Shown here one piece after another: positions 60,500-64,000 of a DNA stretch of 64,000 nt (the first letter of the stretch is position 1; each line of letters starts with the position of its first letter). The notes under the pieces are model-generated. The model was not told where the DNA came from, searched no databases, and was given only the letters and a program-made list of their open reading frames with translations. Source of the DNA: Beta vulgaris subsp. vulgaris. Taxonomy: Eukaryota; Streptophyta; Magnoliopsida; Caryophyllales; Amaranthaceae. The stretch lies in NCBI RefSeq assembly GCF_026745355.1, contig NC_079202.1, forward strand, positions 33,541,508 through 33,605,507, in the 5' to 3' direction. The position numbers were made by a program, and so were the translations under genes.

Positions 60500-63400
60500 G
60501 AAATATGGCACGTGTGAAGAGAAATATGATTGTAGATCACCTCAAATGGATGAAAGGATTAGTGCCTTAGAGCAACAGATGACTGCCAATTCACATACGC
60601 TATCTAAAATCTCATGCTGAAGGAGATGGGAGAAAGATGTAGAGAACTCAGATGGTGCATCCTACGAGAATGGAGGTAACATGGCAATCAACTCTCATGC
60701 TCCTTGGTATGCAAAGGCTTCACTTGGTGACTTCAATTTGCCACATTTAACACTGATGCTTTAATCATCCCCCTTTTGGAGGATGTGATATGGTGCTAGG
60801 AGTAGAGTGGCTTAGTAAGACAAGTCAAGTGGAACTTCGAGCAGTTGAAGATGGAATTTACATTTGCCAACAAGCTGCATGTCCTAAGGGGACTACCACC
60901 TAAGAAAATAACAACTTCAAAGATGATAAATGTTGCTCATGTGTGTTTGCTCCAAGTGATTGCACCAGGCCTACCTAGTTCCAACAACCTCACTTATTGT
61001 GTTCAAGAGGTAGACAACTCTGTGTGTTGTTGGATACTTTCAGTAGTATCTTCATAGAGGCATAGCGTCTACCTGTGTACTTCCAAGTAGGGTAGTATTT
61101 GATCATAAGATTCTTTAGGATCCCTTAATATCTGGAGCTATAGATACCCAATTAAGCACAAGGATATCATTACTCATGGAAGAAATAAAGGACAAGGGCA
61201 TAATTCAGAATAACAATAGCCCATTTGCCCGCTAGTTATAGGGTTGGCCTAAGCTGACACGACTTGATAACCCAACTTGAACCTAACCCGAAATTTCTTG
61301 GTTTGGGTTGAGATTTTCAACCCGAAATAAAAAATGGGTCAACATGACCTGATTTGAAACCTTAACAGGTTAGATCAAGGTTGAATTTTGGACCTGAGAA
61401 CAACCTCATTTAGAAATTGGTTTAGGTTCACGTTGGGTCAACCTGAAATTAAGCTAACTTTTATAACTTATGTCACATGTTTTCAAACATATAAACTTGT
61501 ATTGGGCCAAGCCCGTTTCTTAATTTTTCACATTAAGGTCTAAGCTCCTAAAAAAACCTCACTCCCTAAATGAGTAAAATGATTGCTGACATTCTTCTTA
61601 CCACCTTCTCAAAAGTCAAAAGCCTAAATGAAAATTCATTTTTTCTCTTCTCACTTTCCAAAATTTATCCAAAATCTAACACTAACATTTCTCCCAAATC
61701 GAATCTTTGACTCTTCATTCACTTATCACTTATAAGTCATGGCTCTCAAGTTGAAGATACTCCAAGTTCACTTGAAAGTGCTCCTCTTGCTAAGGCTGCC
61801 ATGCAGTAGCCAAACTTGAAGATTCTATACTTCAATGACTTAACTCCTTTTCTTTTAAATTTTTGCTAGAAAACTTTGGTTGGATTTGAATAAGTAAAAC
61901 ATTAAATTTAAGCTTTTCAACTTGAAGCGAAGTGGCCAATTTATGGCTTTGAAGTTTGAACCTTTGAACTAATTAGCATTTGAAGTTAGAACTTACAAGG
62001 CTTTGCGGTGTATAATTATTGAAATTATGAAAATAATAAATCAGGTCAACTAGGTTGGTTTAGATCAAGACGGTTTCAGGTTATGGTTTTTGACCTAAAA
62101 TTACAATCAAGTTGGGTTTAGGTTAGAGGTGATTGACCTGAAATAGAAGTCAGGTTGACCAGAACCTAACCCAACCCAACCTAATTGCCACCCCAAGCTA
62201 GTAGGCAAGAAAGATGGTACTTGGAGGCTCTATTTTGATTACAGAAAGCAGAATAACAGAACAATCACAGATAAGTACCCTATTCCAATGGTGGATAAGC
62301 TCATTGGCAAGTTGGCTGGTTCCCACGTCTTCAAAAAGCTGGACTTAAGAGGTGGTTATCACCAACTTAGCATAGCTCATGATGATGTGTTTAAAACTCT
62401 TTCTAAAACACCTTGAGGCCATTATGAGTTCTTAATTATGCCATTTGGCTTAACTAATGGCCCTCATTTCAATGTTGGATGAATGCAATTTTTAGACCTT
62501 TCTTTAGGAAATTTAGATTGGTCTTTTTTGATGATTTATTGTTCTACAATCCATCTTTAACGGCTCGTTGGACACATTTAGTTGTGAGGTGATGCACCAC
62601 AATCAACTTTATGCTAAGCTTAGCAAGGTTTGCCATTTCTAGGGTGGAATACTTAGGTCACTTCATATCTTAACAGGGAGTGGCAATTGACTCTGCGAAG
62701 GTCATTGAATTCCATATTTGCCTATTCCTAAAACTATCAAAGGTCTTAGAAGCTTTTTGGGTTTGATTGGTTATTATACTTACTATAGGAAGTCTGTCAG
62801 GAACTATGTCCTCATTAGGATGCCTCTCACTCCCTCATATAAAAAGGGAGAATTTTCATGGAATCCCCAACTTTCATTTGAAAACCTCAAAAGAGCCTTG
62901 GCTACTGCTATTGTGCTTGGTGTCCTTGATTCTAATTCTCAATTTGTAGTAGAAACTGATGCATAGTTGCACTATTCATGCAAAGAGATCACCCACTAGC
63001 CTTCATCAGCTAGGCACTTTGTCCTAAATGGCAAAAGCTCTCAGTGTATGGAAAGGAGATTTTAGCAATTGTCTTTGCTGTTCTAACTTGGCTGCATTTC
63101 TTAATCTTGACTGGTCAGGAAATTCTTAAATGGCTCCTCAACATAAGATATCCACCCTTTTCAACGATTTTGGTTGTCTAAGCTCATGGACTTCTCATAT
63201 GACATCCAATACAAATGTGGCAAGGAAAACCTAGTTGTTAATACTCTATCAAGGGTGAGTGGCAGTGAAATGATGTGCATGGCCCTATCTATTCAGAATT
63301 TCCAACTTGGAGCAGTTGACCATAGCTAATTACTAACTAGTTCATTCATTGGTAGCTTTTCTTCATCAACTAAAACAAGAACAGGTCCTCCACTTTTCTT

Positions 63401-64000
63401 TAGATGGTAACCTTATCAAAAAGAAAGAAAAGGTTCTGGTCGAACCAAACTCCCAAGTGAGAAACCTCATATTGCATGGGATGCACTCTTCTTCCCAAAG
63501 TGGACACAGTCACTTATAAGAGGGTCAAGGCCATGTTCACTTAGAAGGGCTTGACTAACAATATCACCCAATTTTTCGTAACTTTGTCATTTGCCAAGCA
63601 AGTAAAGCTAACAACTTGCTTCCTCGAAGCTTCCACAACCCTTCCCCGTGTTTATGGACTTTATCACTGGCTTGCCTAAATATTAGGGTAAAGATGTCAT
63701 CTTTGTTGTGGTGGGTATATTGGTCAAGTATGTGCATCTTTCTCACTCATCTTATATCGTTGATGTAGCTCAACCTACCTAGATGGGGCTATTAAAATAC
63801 ATGGCTGACGAAGGAGTATAGTGAGGGTTCTGTGTGATAGAGTTCCTATCTTTCTCAACAACTTTTGGCAAGCTTTGTTCACTTTACAAGGCAATGAGTT
63901 GCTTTTTTCCTCAGCTTATCTCCCTTAGATTGATGGTCTTGGTGGTTGATAGGTGTGTTGGAAGTTACCTAAGACGTATGTGTGAAGATCACCCCAAAGA
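60500..64000 (+). pseudogene. Decayed Ty3/gypsy element: gag, protease, RT, integrase traces
   Basis: In order on +: PQMDERISALEQQMTANSHT (gag start, 60545), GCDMVLGVEWLSKT (end of protease, 60778), NNNSPFA then VGKKDGTWRLYFDYRKQN (RT, split by an insertion), DKYPIPMVDKLIGKLAGS, FKKLDLRGGYHQLSIAHDDV, MPFGLTNGP, LRSFLGLIGYYTYYRKSVRN (RT end, 62730), then integrase traces FMDFITGLPK (about 63650), RVPIFLNNFWQALFTLQGNE (63838). The YxDD box is unreadable, the next integrase motif reads VVVGILVKY where Asp is expected, and gag, RNase H and integrase are internally shortened. Continues past the window end. Confidence 0.82.
61239..62195. mobile_element. hAT-like element inserted in the gypsy RT, 957 bp
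   Basis: TAGGGTTGGCCTAAGC ... CCTAATTGCCACCCCA, flanked by GCTAGTTA (61231-61238) and AGCTAGTA (62196-62203), sharing GCTAGT. Subterminal arrays of AACCCAACC/GGTTGGGTC in opposite orientations. It splits the conserved RT text between SPFA and VGKKDGTWR. Contains a short hint of coding text (VEDTPSSLESAPLAKAAM, about 61755) that I cannot assign. Confidence 0.7.

Overview
The window looks like nuclear DNA of a eudicot plant: AT-rich, genes with many introns, plant-type host genes (a Rab7-class GTPase and a DUF1475-family membrane protein) and a dense layer of Ty1/copia, Ty3/gypsy, CACTA, Mutator, hAT, Harbinger and mariner/Stowaway elements. The species cannot be named from the sequence. Only two host genes are recognisable. 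The Rab7-like gene (20021-24865, +, seven coding exons) is intact. The DUF1475-like gene (57319-59896, +) shows only its first two exons. Everything else is transposon or transposon-derived.

Layout. 1-7996: 3' part of a Tat-lineage Ty3/gypsy element with broken pol on + and a decayed spliced gene on the opposite strand (3721-6973, like the 'putative gypsy type transposon' family), then PPT and 3' LTR. 7997-10218: 5' half of a CACTA element on the - strand. 10380-11080: C/T-rich then G-rich minisatellite DNA. 11278-11595: Stowaway MITE. 12761-18220: a full-length Mutator-like element with long TIRs and an exact 9-bp TSD, carrying a decayed mudrA-type transposase on + and an intact convergent gene for a small GRF-zinc-finger protein with a C-terminal membrane segment on -. 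18232-19592: a 1.36-kb mariner-type element starting 2 bp after the Mutator TSD. 20021-24865: Rab7 gene with two Harbinger-like MITEs in its introns.

26900-41840 is a three-level nest, every member on the - strand: an old copia remnant; a younger copia (28082-41256, TSD CTAAC) inside it; and a Tekay-type chromovirus derivative (29963-37964, TSD CGGTG) inside that one, with its RT/RNase H region deleted. A plastid-type tRNA-Phe fossil lies at 41317-41390 in the outer copia flank. 42000-43930 holds a - strand Tat-type gag fragment. 44284-46016 is a non-autonomous Mutator-like element that contains a hAT-like element (exact 8-bp TSD). Two Stowaway MITEs follow.

48430-56889 is an LTR retrotransposon without pol (TSD ATAAT) whose interior is mostly tandem repeats (a 25-bp array and a 59-bp array of about 28 units with higher-order structure). 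It is interrupted by a second LTR element without coding capacity (50606-54657, TSD TATCT). From 60500 to the end lies a decayed + strand Ty3/gypsy element interrupted by a hAT-like element.

The most promising undescribed item is the two-gene Mutator element: the transposase is dead, while the convergent GRF-finger/membrane gene still has TATA box, intron and full reading frame, in the position mudrB holds in maize MuDR.
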